Assembly (NCBI RefSeq): GCF_019049625.1
Contig: NZ_JAFMOY010000124.1
Coordinates: forward strand, 62,001 to 126,000
Direction: 5' to 3'
Length of the DNA stretch: 64,000 nt
DNA from: Rahnella ecdela
Lineage (GTDB): Bacteria; Pseudomonadota; Gammaproteobacteria; Enterobacterales; Enterobacteriaceae
The notes below the pieces were generated by a model. The model worked only from the letters and a program-made list of their open reading frames with translations, had not been told where the DNA came from and made no database searches. The position numbers were made by a program, and so were the translations under genes. How positions within the stretch are numbered: position 1 is the first letter of the stretch; the number at the start of each line of letters is the position of its first letter. Positions 18,939-27,560 of the stretch are shown piece by piece.

Positions 18939-19147
18939 GGAATTCAGGCTCCGGGATCTCTCCGTCTTATTGAAAGATAGTCTCCGGTATGAAACCACCG
19001 CCGGAGACAAAGTATCGACAGAAAGTCTAGGCGATGCGGGATGAGAGGGGTTTGCGTTAGCGCAATGTTTTGTCGACTCTCTGAGCGAAAATGCCCCAGG
19101 GCTTATAGCTATTTCTTTAAAGGAAACAGCCTAACGTTATATAAAAC

Positions 19148-20371
19148 TTAACCTTGCAGTAATTTTATTATCAGGGAGCCGCTATATAACGCGTCCTTCA
19201 CTAATGCCGCGCCGGGCATCGTTCCCTGATTATAAAATTGCGTGGATTCGAGTTTGATATTCTCGCTATATGCAGGTAGTGACTGTTGCTGAATACAGGA
19301 CATTATCGCGGGATGGAGAATATCCTGAGATAAATTAAGCGGTGACCCGATCAGCACTTTTTCCGGATTAAACAAATTCACCATGATCGCGAGAATTCGC
19401 CCCACGCTCTGCCCGACGCTGATAATCACATCACGCGCCAGCTGGTCACCACGATTGGCGGCGTCACAGACGGCTTCAATGGTCAGCGAAACCCCATGCA
19501 GTAAGCTGGCTGGAACCGGTACCGTCAGACGCTGACGCACCAGTTCGAGAATACTGTCAGTGCTGGCCACCGTTTCCAGACACCCGTGATTACCGCAATA
19601 ACACCGTTTGCCGTAAGGATCGACCTGCGTATGGCCGATTTCCGCCACACTGCTGCTGCCCGCGTGCAGAACGCGCCCGCTGGTGATAACGCCCACGCCG
19701 ACGTTGTGGTCGATCACTACCTGAACCACGTTTTTACAGCCACGGGACGCGCCATACAGCGATTCCGCCAGCGTCCACGCGCCGATATCGTGCTGAACAT
19801 ACACCGGTAAACCTGTGTGTGCGCAAAGTGTATCGCCCAGCGGCATATCAAACACGTCATGATAAAACGGCATGCGGTGAACAATGCCCCGGCGTGCATC
19901 AATCATCCCCGGCAGGGTAATGGCGATAGCGGTAAGGCGTTCAAGTTTGCGCTGATGGCGGATAAAGAACTGATCGATTTCAGAGATGATACGTTTGAGC
20001 AGCGGCTGCGGAGCCTGTTCCGGCAATGGCAGCACTTCTTCCACCACCAGTTTACTGCTCAGATCCCGCAAACCTAAAGTGATTGAGCCGGGACTGATAC
20101 GGGCAGATAAATAGTGCCAGGCCTGCGTATCCAGCGCTAACCCAATCGCCGGACGCCCGCGACTGCCGGGATCCTGAAACTCCGTTTCCAGCACCAGATG
20201 AGCCTGTAATAACTCGCGGACAATCTTGGTGATACTGGCGGGAGCCAGCTGTGCTTTTTTCGAAAGCTCGATACGCGAAATGGGACCAAACTGATCTATC
20301 AGGCGGTACACAGCACCGACATTGGTTTGTTTAATCTGGTCGATATGTCCTGGTTGCCCGTCGGGGATCAC
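19148..20371 (-). CDS. mlc: Global sugar repressor Mlc (ROK family)
   Basis: Represses PTS and sugar genes and is titrated to the membrane by dephosphorylated EIICB-Glc during glucose uptake. The 407-residue protein matches E. coli Mlc: start QPGHIDQIKQTNVGAVYRLI, HTH APASITKIVRELL (about 44-56), ROK sugar-kinase-like fold with VQVVIDHNVGVGVI, and the zinc site GHTQVDPYGKRCYCGNHGCLE, where the His and three Cys ligands are all present. The end NQGTMPGAALVKDALY also matches. GGAGCTCC precedes the ATG. It is flanked by ynfK and ynfL as in E. coli. Gene is also called dgsA. Confidence 0.96.
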   Translation of the reverse strand: MIPDGQPGHIDQIKQTNVGAVYRLIDQFGPISRIELSKKAQLAPASITKIVRELLQAHLVLETEFQDPGSRGRPAIGLALDTQAWHYLSARISPGSITLGLRDLSSKLVVEEVLPLPEQAPQPLLKRIISEIDQFFIRHQRKLERLTAIAITLPGMIDARRGIVHRMPFYHDVFDMPLGDTLCAHTGLPVYVQHDIGAWTLAESLYGASRGCKNVVQVVIDHNVGVGVITSGRVLHAGSSSVAEIGHTQVDPYGKRCYCGNHGCLETVASTDSILELVRQRLTVPVPASLLHGVSLTIEAVCDAANRGDQLARDVIISVGQSVGRILAIMVNLFNPEKVLIGSPLNLSQDILHPAIMSCIQQQSLPAYSENIKLESTQFYNQGTMPGAALVKDALYSGSLIIKLLQG

Positions 20372-20540
20372 TCAAGGAGCTCCTGTTATTTTCGCGCTTC
20401 AAAATAAAGATTAGGGCTATGTTGGAGTTTTTGTCATATGTCGTCAACTATTTGATTCGTTATGTGATTTGGTGCACAAATTGCGTGAAAACACGCTCAG
20501 AATTGACTGGAAATACAGCATGTTCTGCATCAGAAGTCCG

Positions 20541-21440
20541 TCAGTCATCGTGGAGCAGTAACGCCATAAACGCGCGGGTCGCCGCCGTCAGAGGCCGCGT
20601 TGCGTGATTCACCAGCCATAACTGCGTGGTGCCATGCAGATTGCCAAAGCGCAGATAGCGGACACCTTCCACCTGAATACGCAGGTACGACGCGGGTAAA
20701 ATCGATACGCCCAGCCCTGCCGCCACCAGCCCGATAATAGTCAGCGGCTCCCCGACTTCCTGCGTGATAAACGGCGAAATCCCCTGCGCTTTCAGCTGTC
20801 CGAGAATATCGTCGTACAGCGATGTTCCGACATCCTTGGAGAAAAAAACAAACGGCTGATCGGCCAGATGTTCAAACGTGAGTTCACCGTCAGCCAGTGC
20901 GTTCAGCGGATGATCTTTATGCACCACCGCAATCAGGGGTTCAGTCAGCACCAGATGATGTTCAAGCTCCGCCGGCAGCTCGCCGTTACGCATAATCCCC
21001 AGATCGAGTTTGCCTTCCAGCAAAGGGTCAATTTGCTGTTTGCTGTTGAGCTGTTCGATGCGGATATTCACATCAGGATACGTCAGGCGAAACCGATGCA
21101 ACGTGCTTGAAACCCTGCGTAAAAACGGCGCAGAGGAGGTCAACCCGAGCGTCAGATTACCGGACTCGCCGCGGTGAATACGCGCCGCCTGCGCCGAGGC
21201 CACATCTACACGCTGTAAAATCTGCCGGGCTTCAGCCAGAAACACCTGACCGGCCTGCGTCAGGCGTACGCTGCGGTTACTGCGGTAGAACAGTGCCGCT
21301 CCGACATGTGCCTCAAGCGCCTGTATTTGCTGACTTAGCGGCGGCTGGGAGATATGCAAACGCTCCGCCGCCCGGCCAAAATGCAGCTCATCCGCAACCG
21401 CGATGAAATAACGTAAATGACGCAGCTCAATGTGGCTCAT
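20541..21440 (-). CDS. ynfL: LysR-family regulator YnfL
   Basis: Transcriptional regulator of 299 residues, starting MSHIELRHLRYFIAVADEL with an N-terminal HTH (about 18-38, GRAAERLHISQPPLSQQIQ) and a type-2 periplasmic-binding effector domain (about 90-295). It lies between mlc and the divergent ynfM, exactly as in E. coli ynfL, and by LysR logic probably controls ynfM from the 142-base gap, which is AT-rich and contains the dyad-like TTGATTAATATATTAG. The effector is unknown. Confidence 0.88.
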   Translation of the reverse strand: MSHIELRHLRYFIAVADELHFGRAAERLHISQPPLSQQIQALEAHVGAALFYRSNRSVRLTQAGQVFLAEARQILQRVDVASAQAARIHRGESGNLTLGLTSSAPFLRRVSSTLHRFRLTYPDVNIRIEQLNSKQQIDPLLEGKLDLGIMRNGELPAELEHHLVLTEPLIAVVHKDHPLNALADGELTFEHLADQPFVFFSKDVGTSLYDDILGQLKAQGISPFITQEVGEPLTIIGLVAAGLGVSILPASYLRIQVEGVRYLRFGNLHGTTQLWLVNHATRPLTAATRAFMALLLHDD

Positions 21441-21582
21441 GGCGGTGCTCGTTTCCTGCTGATTGATACTTTAAACATATCGTTTTCGATTGATTAATAT
21501 ATTAGACAATATAACGGCCACTGTTAAAATTTTCATACATTTTAAAATTTTGTTTTACAGCCCATCGTATTAAGGAATTCCA

Positions 21583-22875
21583 GTGAAAACCTCCCGGCGG
21601 ATTTCCGCTGCACCTGCTCAAGATTCTGTTAATGACGACGAATTAATTCCTGAATCGCCTGTCGCCCGCTCCGCTCTTAAAACACCTTTCATCAAACGTG
21701 GTACGCCGCAATTTATCCGCGTCACACTCGCCCTGTTTTCAGCGGGGCTTGCGACGTTTGCGTTGTTATATTGCGTTCAGCCGATATTGCCGGTGTTATC
21801 CCATGATTTCGGCGTTTCTCCGGCTACCAGCAGCCTGTCGCTGTCGTTATCGACCGGTCTGATGGCGATTGGCCTGTTGTTTACCGGACCGGTTTCGGAT
21901 GCCGTCGGGCGGAAATCTGTAATGGTGGTGGCGTTACTGCTCGCCGCCGGTTGCACGCTGGTCTGTTCCTTTATGCAAAGCTGGGATGGCATTCTCATCA
22001 TGCGTGCGCTGATCGGTTTGTCGCTCAGCGGCGTGGCGGCGGTAGCCATGACTTATCTGAGCGAGGAGATTCACCCGAGCGTGGTCGCCTTCTCGATGGG
22101 GTTATATATCAGCGGGAATTCCATCGGTGGCATGAGCGGACGTTTAGTCAGCGGCGTTCTGACCGATTTTTTCTCCTGGCGTATCGCCGTTGCGGTCGTC
22201 GGCTTCTTCGCCCTCGCCTCAGCGATAATGTTCTGGCGCATTCTGCCGCCTTCAAAGCATTTCCGTGCCAGTTCGCTCAAACCCCGCAAGCTGCTGATCA
22301 ACTTCAAACTGCACTGGCGTGACAGCGGTTTACCGTTACTTTTCGCCGAAGGTTTCCTGCTGATGGGCAGCTTCGTGACCATGTTTAACTACATCGGTTA
22401 TCGTCTGCTTTCATCGCCTTATAACCTGAGTCAGGCGATTGTGGGGATACTTTCCATCGTCTATCTGATGGGAACTTACAGCTCGCCAAAAGCGGGTGCG
22501 CTGACCGGCGTTTACGGGCGCGGCCCGGTATTAATCGGCGCCACCGCGCTGATGCTGCTGGGCATTTTGATCACCGCCTTTTCACCGGTCTGGCTGATTT
22601 TCATCGGCATGATCCTGGTTACCGGCGGGTTCTTCGCCGCCCACTCCGTCGCCAGTGGCTGGATTGGTCATCGTGCGCGCCGCGCAAAAGGTCAGGCTTC
22701 GTCCTTATATCTGTTCAGCTACTACGCGGGATCAAGCGTTGCCGGTACACTCGGCGGGTTTTTCTGGCACGGCTACGGGTGGTATGGGATCACCGGGTTT
22801 ATCAGTCTGATGCTGATAGCCGGAGTTGGGGTTGGGTTTAAGCTGATGAACTTAGCTGAGGCAAAAGCGGTTTAA
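21583..22875 (+). CDS. ynfM: MFS transporter YnfM
   Basis: Inner-membrane transporter of 430 residues with about 12 hydrophobic segments after a 45-residue hydrophilic N-terminus. Motif A appears as GPVSDAVGRKSVM and the second-half signature as YGRGPVLIGAT. It matches E. coli YnfM in context (divergent from ynfL, next to mlc); YnfM belongs to the DHA1 exporters and has been annotated as a possible arabinose efflux protein, which is not proven. The start is GTG at 21583 with AAGGAATTCCA directly upstream. The 3' end runs into a terminator hairpin whose stem begins inside the last codons. Confidence 0.88.
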   Translation: MKTSRRISAAPAQDSVNDDELIPESPVARSALKTPFIKRGTPQFIRVTLALFSAGLATFALLYCVQPILPVLSHDFGVSPATSSLSLSLSTGLMAIGLLFTGPVSDAVGRKSVMVVALLLAAGCTLVCSFMQSWDGILIMRALIGLSLSGVAAVAMTYLSEEIHPSVVAFSMGLYISGNSIGGMSGRLVSGVLTDFFSWRIAVAVVGFFALASAIMFWRILPPSKHFRASSLKPRKLLINFKLHWRDSGLPLLFAEGFLLMGSFVTMFNYIGYRLLSSPYNLSQAIVGILSIVYLMGTYSSPKAGALTGVYGRGPVLIGATALMLLGILITAFSPVWLIFIGMILVTGGFFAAHSVASGWIGHRARRAKGQASSLYLFSYYAGSSVAGTLGGFFWHGYGWYGITGFISLMLIAGVGVGFKLMNLAEAKAV

Positions 22876-22901
22876 CGCCATTTGTAAATGGCCGAAACCG
22901 C
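22867..22901 (+). terminator. Two-part hairpin at the end of ynfM
   Basis: GCGGTTT (22867-22873) pairs with AAACCGC (22895-22901), and inside it GCCATTT (22877-22883) pairs with AAATGGC (22886-22892). The outer stem includes the ynfM stop codon. It is strong but has no T-tract; repeat copy D starts immediately afterwards. Confidence 0.6.
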
Positions 22902-22903
22902 AA

Positions 22904-23223
22904 AATCAATGGCAGACTGTTTTTCATCTTTTAAAAAGTTGATTGGCGTGACCAAAATTCAGCTGAACGGAGCGGCTTCGAGACCTGTGGCTCGGGTCGA
23001 GCTCTGCGAGACAACGTCACGAAGTGACGGCCCGAAGGGCGAGGCCCCAGGCCGAGTAACACCGGGAGAAGGCAGTGCGAAGCACCTGGATTTGCGCCAC
23101 CCGTTAATGTGCCGGAACATGTCCTTCGTCCCAGCGACAGCTCGAAGTAAAAGAGCCGGAGATTCTTAAGAGGCGCGGCGATAGGCGCCTCTTAAGGCCA
23201 GTTTGGGTGGCAACCCAAGGTTT
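22904..23223 (+). repeat. Composite palindromic intergenic repeat, copy D
   Basis: A right-half copy between convergent ynfM and the ABC operon. It begins with the family's central block (TTTTCATCTTTTAAAAAGTT, then GATTGGCGTG), followed by AGCTGAACGGAGCGGCTTCG, which is the reverse complement of the left arm of copies A and E. Hairpins: CGAG/CTCG with loop ACCTGTGG (about 22978-22993), CGTCAC-GAA-GTGACG (23015-23029), GCCC-GAA-GGGC (23030-23040), GTGC-GAA-GCAC (about 23075-23085) and the perfect 12-bp stem 23165-23196 with loop GGCGATAG. It ends with TTTGGGTGGCAACCCAAGG. Confidence 0.82.
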
Positions 23224-23281
23224 TGACCTTCATTTGAAGTGGAACTTAACGCTGCCCTTTGCCACGGCTCTGGCAAAAAAT

Positions 23282-24376
23282 CTATTCCCCTGATTTCCCC
23301 ATCCGCCGCTGGCTATCCCCCTCGAACAGCTGCATCCGCGCGGTATCAATCTGCACCCACACGCGGTCGCCAGGTGCAGCATTGGATCTCACCATGCTGT
23401 AAACACTGAGGCTTTCACTGCCAAATTTGCCGTGGATGAGTTCGCTCAGGCCGGTCGGTTCGATAAGCGTGATGTCCAGCGGTACCGCGCCCGGTGCGCC
23501 CTCTTCGCACAAAACGATGGCTTCCGGGCGGACGCCGTAAATCACCTCTGCTCCGCTTTGCAGATTCACAATTAAAGGGTCAACCGGCAGCGTTAATTCC
23601 GGCGTAATCCGCAACTGCGGCGCAGAATCGCCGAGTTCCAGGGTACCGTTGATAAAGTTCATAGAAGGCGAACCGATAAAACTGGCGACGAACTTATTGG
23701 CCGGTGTGTCGTACAGTTCCAGCGGCGTGCCGACCTGCTGGATAAGACCGTGATTGAGCACCACGATGCGGTCGGCGAGCGTCATGGCTTCGACCTGATC
23801 GTGCGTCACATAAACAATCGTGTTCTTCATCCGCTGATGCAGGCTTTTGATTTCAATACGCATCTGGCCGCGCAACTGGGCATCGAGGTTGGAAAGCGGT
23901 TCGTCGAATAAAAACACCTGCGGTTCGCGCACGATCGCCCTGCCCATCGCCACGCGCTGGCGCTGTCCGCCGGAAAGTTCTTTCGGGCGGCGATGCAGCA
24001 GCGCGGTCAGGCCGAGAATATCAGCGGCTTTATTCACCGCGGCCTCAATTTCGGCTTTCGGGCGTTTTTGCACTTCGAGGCTGAAGCCCATATTGCGCGC
24101 CACAGTCATATGCGGGTACAGCGCGTAACTCTGGAATACCATCGAGATATCGCGGTCTTTCGGTGCGACCTGATTCATCAGCCGCGAACCAATGTGAATA
24201 TCCCCCGCAGTGGCCAGTTCCAGCCCGGCGATGGTGCGCAGCAGGGTCGATTTACCGCAACCAGACGGGCCGACCAGCACCACAAATTCGCCGTCTTTAA
24301 TGGTCAGGTTGATGTGTCGCAGCACTTCGACATTTTCGTAACGTTTTTGAAGATCGGAAATCGTAATCTGAGCCAT
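23282..24376 (-). CDS. ABC transporter ATP-binding protein, MalK/UgpC type
   Basis: Cytoplasmic ATPase of 364 residues for the carbohydrate-type importer encoded upstream. Walker A GPSGCGKST (36-44), Q-loop MVFQSYALYPHMTV, signature LSGGQRQRVAMGRA, Walker B VFLFDEPLSNLDAQ and the switch VTHDQVEAMTLADR are intact. The C-terminal TOBE/MalK regulatory domain (about 240-350; VIYGVRPEAIVL) is present. It is the last gene of the six-gene operon, four bases after the permease stop. MalK-type ATPases can serve several importers, so it could also energise others. Confidence 0.9.
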   Translation of the reverse strand: MAQITISDLQKRYENVEVLRHINLTIKDGEFVVLVGPSGCGKSTLLRTIAGLELATAGDIHIGSRLMNQVAPKDRDISMVFQSYALYPHMTVARNMGFSLEVQKRPKAEIEAAVNKAADILGLTALLHRRPKELSGGQRQRVAMGRAIVREPQVFLFDEPLSNLDAQLRGQMRIEIKSLHQRMKNTIVYVTHDQVEAMTLADRIVVLNHGLIQQVGTPLELYDTPANKFVASFIGSPSMNFINGTLELGDSAPQLRITPELTLPVDPLIVNLQSGAEVIYGVRPEAIVLCEEGAPGAVPLDITLIEPTGLSELIHGKFGSESLSVYSMVRSNAAPGDRVWVQIDTARMQLFEGDSQRRMGKSGE

Positions 24377-24380
24377 GAAA

Positions 24381-25223
24381 TTATCCTTTTACCGCACCGG
24401 CAGTCAGCCCCTGAACCAGGTAACGCTGAATGAACGCAAAGAACAGACAGGCAGGAATGAGCGCCAGCACGGCCGCTGCCATCATGTCGCCCCAGGAAAC
24501 CGCGAATTTCGATACAAAGCTGAGCAACCCCACCGGAAAGGTCATCACTTCGTTTTTGTTGATGAGCATCAGCGAGAACAACAGCTCGCTCCATGCGGCG
24601 GTGAACACAAAACCTAAGGTGGCCGCCATGCCCGGTAAAGTCAGCGGGATGATGACTTTTCGCAGCGCCATAAAACGGCTGCACCCTTCCAGCATCGCCG
24701 ACTCTTCCAGATCCTTAGGAATACTGTCGAAAAACGACTGCATCAGAAACGTGGCAAACGGCACGTTGAATGCGGTGTAAATCAGCACCAGCCCCAGCAG
24801 GCTGTTGGTCAGCCCGAGCGGTGCCATCACTTTGTAAATCGGCGCGAGGATCATCACCAGCGGGAACATCTGCGTGAACAGCAGCAGCGCGGCCATCACC
24901 GTTTTGCCTCGAAAACTGAAGCGGGAAAACGCAAAGCCCGCACCCGCGGCAATAATGGTGGTCAGAAATGCCGTGCCGAAAGACACTATCAGGCTGTTGA
25001 AGAAATACAGCGGAAACTGGCTTTCCGTAAACACGCGCTGGAAATGAACCCAGGTCATCTCGCCCGGCCACATCCGCACGCCTTCGCTGTAGAGCAGTTT
25101 GTCCGGGGTGATCGAGATTTTGATCAGCCAGTAAATCGGGAACAGCGCGAACAGCAGATAAAACATAATCCCCAGCCGGTGTCCGCCTTTACGCAGTAAT
25201 GCGTTTAATGACAATGCATTCAT
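24381..25223 (-). CDS. ABC transporter permease, MalG/UgpE type
   Basis: Inner-membrane permease of 280 residues with about six hydrophobic segments. The EAA loop is recognisable as LEESAMLEGCSRFMALRKVI, where family members usually have EAAxxDGA; here the Asp-Gly-Ala is changed to Glu-Gly-Cys. It pairs with the permease gene ten bases upstream and the MalK-type ATPase downstream. Start at 25223 with GGAG in the gap (AAGGAGCCTGCG). Confidence 0.9.
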   Translation of the reverse strand: MNALSLNALLRKGGHRLGIMFYLLFALFPIYWLIKISITPDKLLYSEGVRMWPGEMTWVHFQRVFTESQFPLYFFNSLIVSFGTAFLTTIIAAGAGFAFSRFSFRGKTVMAALLLFTQMFPLVMILAPIYKVMAPLGLTNSLLGLVLIYTAFNVPFATFLMQSFFDSIPKDLEESAMLEGCSRFMALRKVIIPLTLPGMAATLGFVFTAAWSELLFSLMLINKNEVMTFPVGLLSFVSKFAVSWGDMMAAAVLALIPACLFFAFIQRYLVQGLTAGAVKG

Positions 25224-25233
25224 CGCAGGCTCC

Positions 25234-26157
25234 TTATTTCAGCAACTGCTGGCGGATGCGCAGTAATACCAGCGCGTAAAAAGTCATCAGCACCAGCAGG
25301 AAAACCGCCATCGCCGAGGCATAACCGAAGTCGAGTTTGCGGTACGCCGTGGTGAAGATGAAACTCGAGAGGATCGAGGTGGAATTCGCCGGACCGCCGT
25401 CGGTCATCACCACAATCAGGTCGGCGAAATTGGCGATCCAGATGGTGCGCAGCATCACCGTGATGGCAATCATCGGCGCCAGAAATGGCAGCGTGACTTT
25501 GCTAAATTGCTGCCAGCCGGTTGCGCCGTCCATCGACGCCGCTTCATATAAATCCTTCGGAATCGACTGCAATGCGGCCAGCAACGTGATGGCGAAAAAA
25601 GGAATGCCGAACCAGACATTCGCCACCACCGGGCCGTACAGCGCCAGTTGCAGGTCAGAAAGAATGTTGTAGGGTTCGGAAATGATATGCAGATCGGTGA
25701 GCCAGTAAGGCAAAATGCCAATCACCGGATTGAGTAACCAGGCCCAGGTCAGGCCTGAAAGAAACGCCGGAACCGCCCACGGCAGAAACACAAGCGCCTG
25801 CACCCAGCGACGTCCCGGAAATTCACGGTTAAGCAACAGCGCTAATCCCAGCCCGAGTACGAACTGCAACACCAGCGAAGTCAGCGTCCAGTTAAACGTG
25901 TGGCGCAGCGCGGCGTAAAAATGCCGGTCATCAAACATGGTGCGAAAATTATCCAGCCCTACCCAGCCGGTATCGAAAGGATTGAGCAGCTGGATGTTCT
26001 GAAAAGCATATGAAATGCCGATAGCCATCGGAACAAAGATAAACAGCCCAATCAGTACCAGCGTCGGGCTGAGATAAACCCAGGGTTCCAGCAGCGCCCG
26101 CAAACGGGGAAAGCGCGGCGCGGCAGCGGTGTCTGGCTCTGAAACGTCCAACATCAT
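25234..26157 (-). CDS. ABC transporter permease, MalF/UgpA type
   Basis: First permease of the importer, 307 residues with six predicted membrane segments after a 30-residue cytoplasmic tail. The EAA loop LYEAASMDGATGWQQFSKVT is canonical. TGGAGACGCGTC provides a ribosome-binding site for the ATG at 26157; a second ATG follows immediately. Spacing to the binding-protein stop is 63 bases. Together with the next gene it forms the translocation pore; substrate assignment rests on the operon context. Confidence 0.9.
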   Translation of the reverse strand: MMLDVSEPDTAAAPRFPRLRALLEPWVYLSPTLVLIGLFIFVPMAIGISYAFQNIQLLNPFDTGWVGLDNFRTMFDDRHFYAALRHTFNWTLTSLVLQFVLGLGLALLLNREFPGRRWVQALVFLPWAVPAFLSGLTWAWLLNPVIGILPYWLTDLHIISEPYNILSDLQLALYGPVVANVWFGIPFFAITLLAALQSIPKDLYEAASMDGATGWQQFSKVTLPFLAPMIAITVMLRTIWIANFADLIVVMTDGGPANSTSILSSFIFTTAYRKLDFGYASAMAVFLLVLMTFYALVLLRIRQQLLK

Positions 26158-26220
26158 GACGCGTCTCCATTGAGAGAAATGTGGAACTCCGGCAGCAGAT
26201 TCATACCGGAGTTTGCCGGT

Positions 26221-27501
26221 TTACTTCTGCGCAGCCAGCCAGGCTTTCTGTTCTTTGGTCAGGTATTTCGCCCAGTCTTTCACCATGCTTTCGGTGTCGT
26301 TCTGGCCGAGCAGCGTTTCCTGCGAACTGTCTTTCACAATCACCGAGTTGAAATATCCCCAGCCTTTGAGATGCGTCGGCATGGTCAGCGGAATGTAATC
26401 AGGGCTGTTCAGCTCAGAAAACCAGCCCGCAAACTGCGGCGCGTGGTAATAGGCATCCTGCTCCGCGCCTTTATAGATCGGCAAAGTTCCGACAAATTTC
26501 GACCAGGTGAGGTTGTTTTCTTTGTTGCTGAGGAAAGAGATCAGATCCCAGCTTTGATCCTGATGTTTGCTCTGTTTGAACATCGACCAGCCGGTGTAAC
26601 CAATGGTCGGATACGCTTTGCCGTTTGGCCCGAGCGGCATCGGCGCGACCGAGAAGTCGTCCGGATTCATGCTGTTTTTGATGGCGATCAGCGCGTCCGG
26701 ATCCTGATCGAGCATCGCGCATTTCCCGGAGTAGAAACCGGAGACGATTTCGTTAAAGCCCCAGTTGACGCTGTCTTTTGGCGCGTAGCCTTTCTGGTAC
26801 ATATCCACCAGGAACTGCGCACCTTTAATCGCTCCCGGATTTGTCAGCGTGCTGTTACCGTCTTTATCGAAGAAATCCGGCGAGCCGTTCATTGCCGCCA
26901 TAAACATCATCCAGGCGTTAGTGCCGCCGACGCCGCCACGCATGCAATAGCCGCTGATACCGTTGCCCAGCGCGCTGATTTTCTTCGCGTCCGCCATAAA
27001 CTCATCCATAGTTTTCGGCGCGTCCGTCAGCCCCGCCTGCTGGAAGAGTTTTTTGTTCCAGAACATCGCCCGCAGATAAAAACCGTAGGGGATCATGGTG
27101 GCCGTTCCGCCGGATGAGCGCGCCATAGTCAGTGTTTTATCGGTCAGATCCGGCGTGCCCGCCCAGCCTTTCAGACGAGGTTCGAGATCTGCCAGCATGC
27201 CGTTACTGGCGTACAGCCCCTGCCAGGTGTCCGGCATTTCCACCACGTCCGGATATTGTCCGCTCTGGATCATCGTTCCGAGCTTTTCAAACGCCTGCCC
27301 CCACGGCAGCGACACCACTTCTATCTCAACATCCGGGTGCTGCGTTTTGTAGGCGGTTAACATTTTTTGCAGCATTTCAGTACGCGCCGGGCTGGTGATC
27401 ACTTCCACCAGCGTCAGTTTAGTGGCGGCAAAACTCATGCCGGAAAACAGACCGGCGCTGAGCGCCAGCAGGCTGAGCAAATGACGTTTCGGGTGTCGCA
27501 T
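26221..27501 (-). CDS. Carbohydrate-type ABC substrate-binding protein (SBP_bac_1)
   Basis: Periplasmic receptor of 426 residues. A Sec signal peptide (hydrophobic core LLSLLALSAGLFSGMSFA) is cleaved about residue 25. The mature part has family-1 features: TKLTLVEVITSPARTEML, PDVEIEVVSLPWGQAFEKL, YPDVVEMPDTWQGLY and the aromatic-rich TIGYTGWSMFKQS, as in sugar and glycerol-3-phosphate receptors. I took the ATG at 27501, preceded by GGAG; an upstream in-frame ATG would add 17 residues. The preceding gene in the operon is a PLP enzyme of Cys/Met metabolism, unusual for a sugar receptor, which suggests a ligand with an amino-acid or sulfur moiety (inference). Confidence 0.88.
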   Translation of the reverse strand: MRHPKRHLLSLLALSAGLFSGMSFAATKLTLVEVITSPARTEMLQKMLTAYKTQHPDVEIEVVSLPWGQAFEKLGTMIQSGQYPDVVEMPDTWQGLYASNGMLADLEPRLKGWAGTPDLTDKTLTMARSSGGTATMIPYGFYLRAMFWNKKLFQQAGLTDAPKTMDEFMADAKKISALGNGISGYCMRGGVGGTNAWMMFMAAMNGSPDFFDKDGNSTLTNPGAIKGAQFLVDMYQKGYAPKDSVNWGFNEIVSGFYSGKCAMLDQDPDALIAIKNSMNPDDFSVAPMPLGPNGKAYPTIGYTGWSMFKQSKHQDQSWDLISFLSNKENNLTWSKFVGTLPIYKGAEQDAYYHAPQFAGWFSELNSPDYIPLTMPTHLKGWGYFNSVIVKDSSQETLLGQNDTESMVKDWAKYLTKEQKAWLAAQK

Positions 27502-27560
27502 AATCTTGATTCTCCACGGTGAAAAAAGTCGGAACACAGGAACGGCTTTCAAAAAATGCT

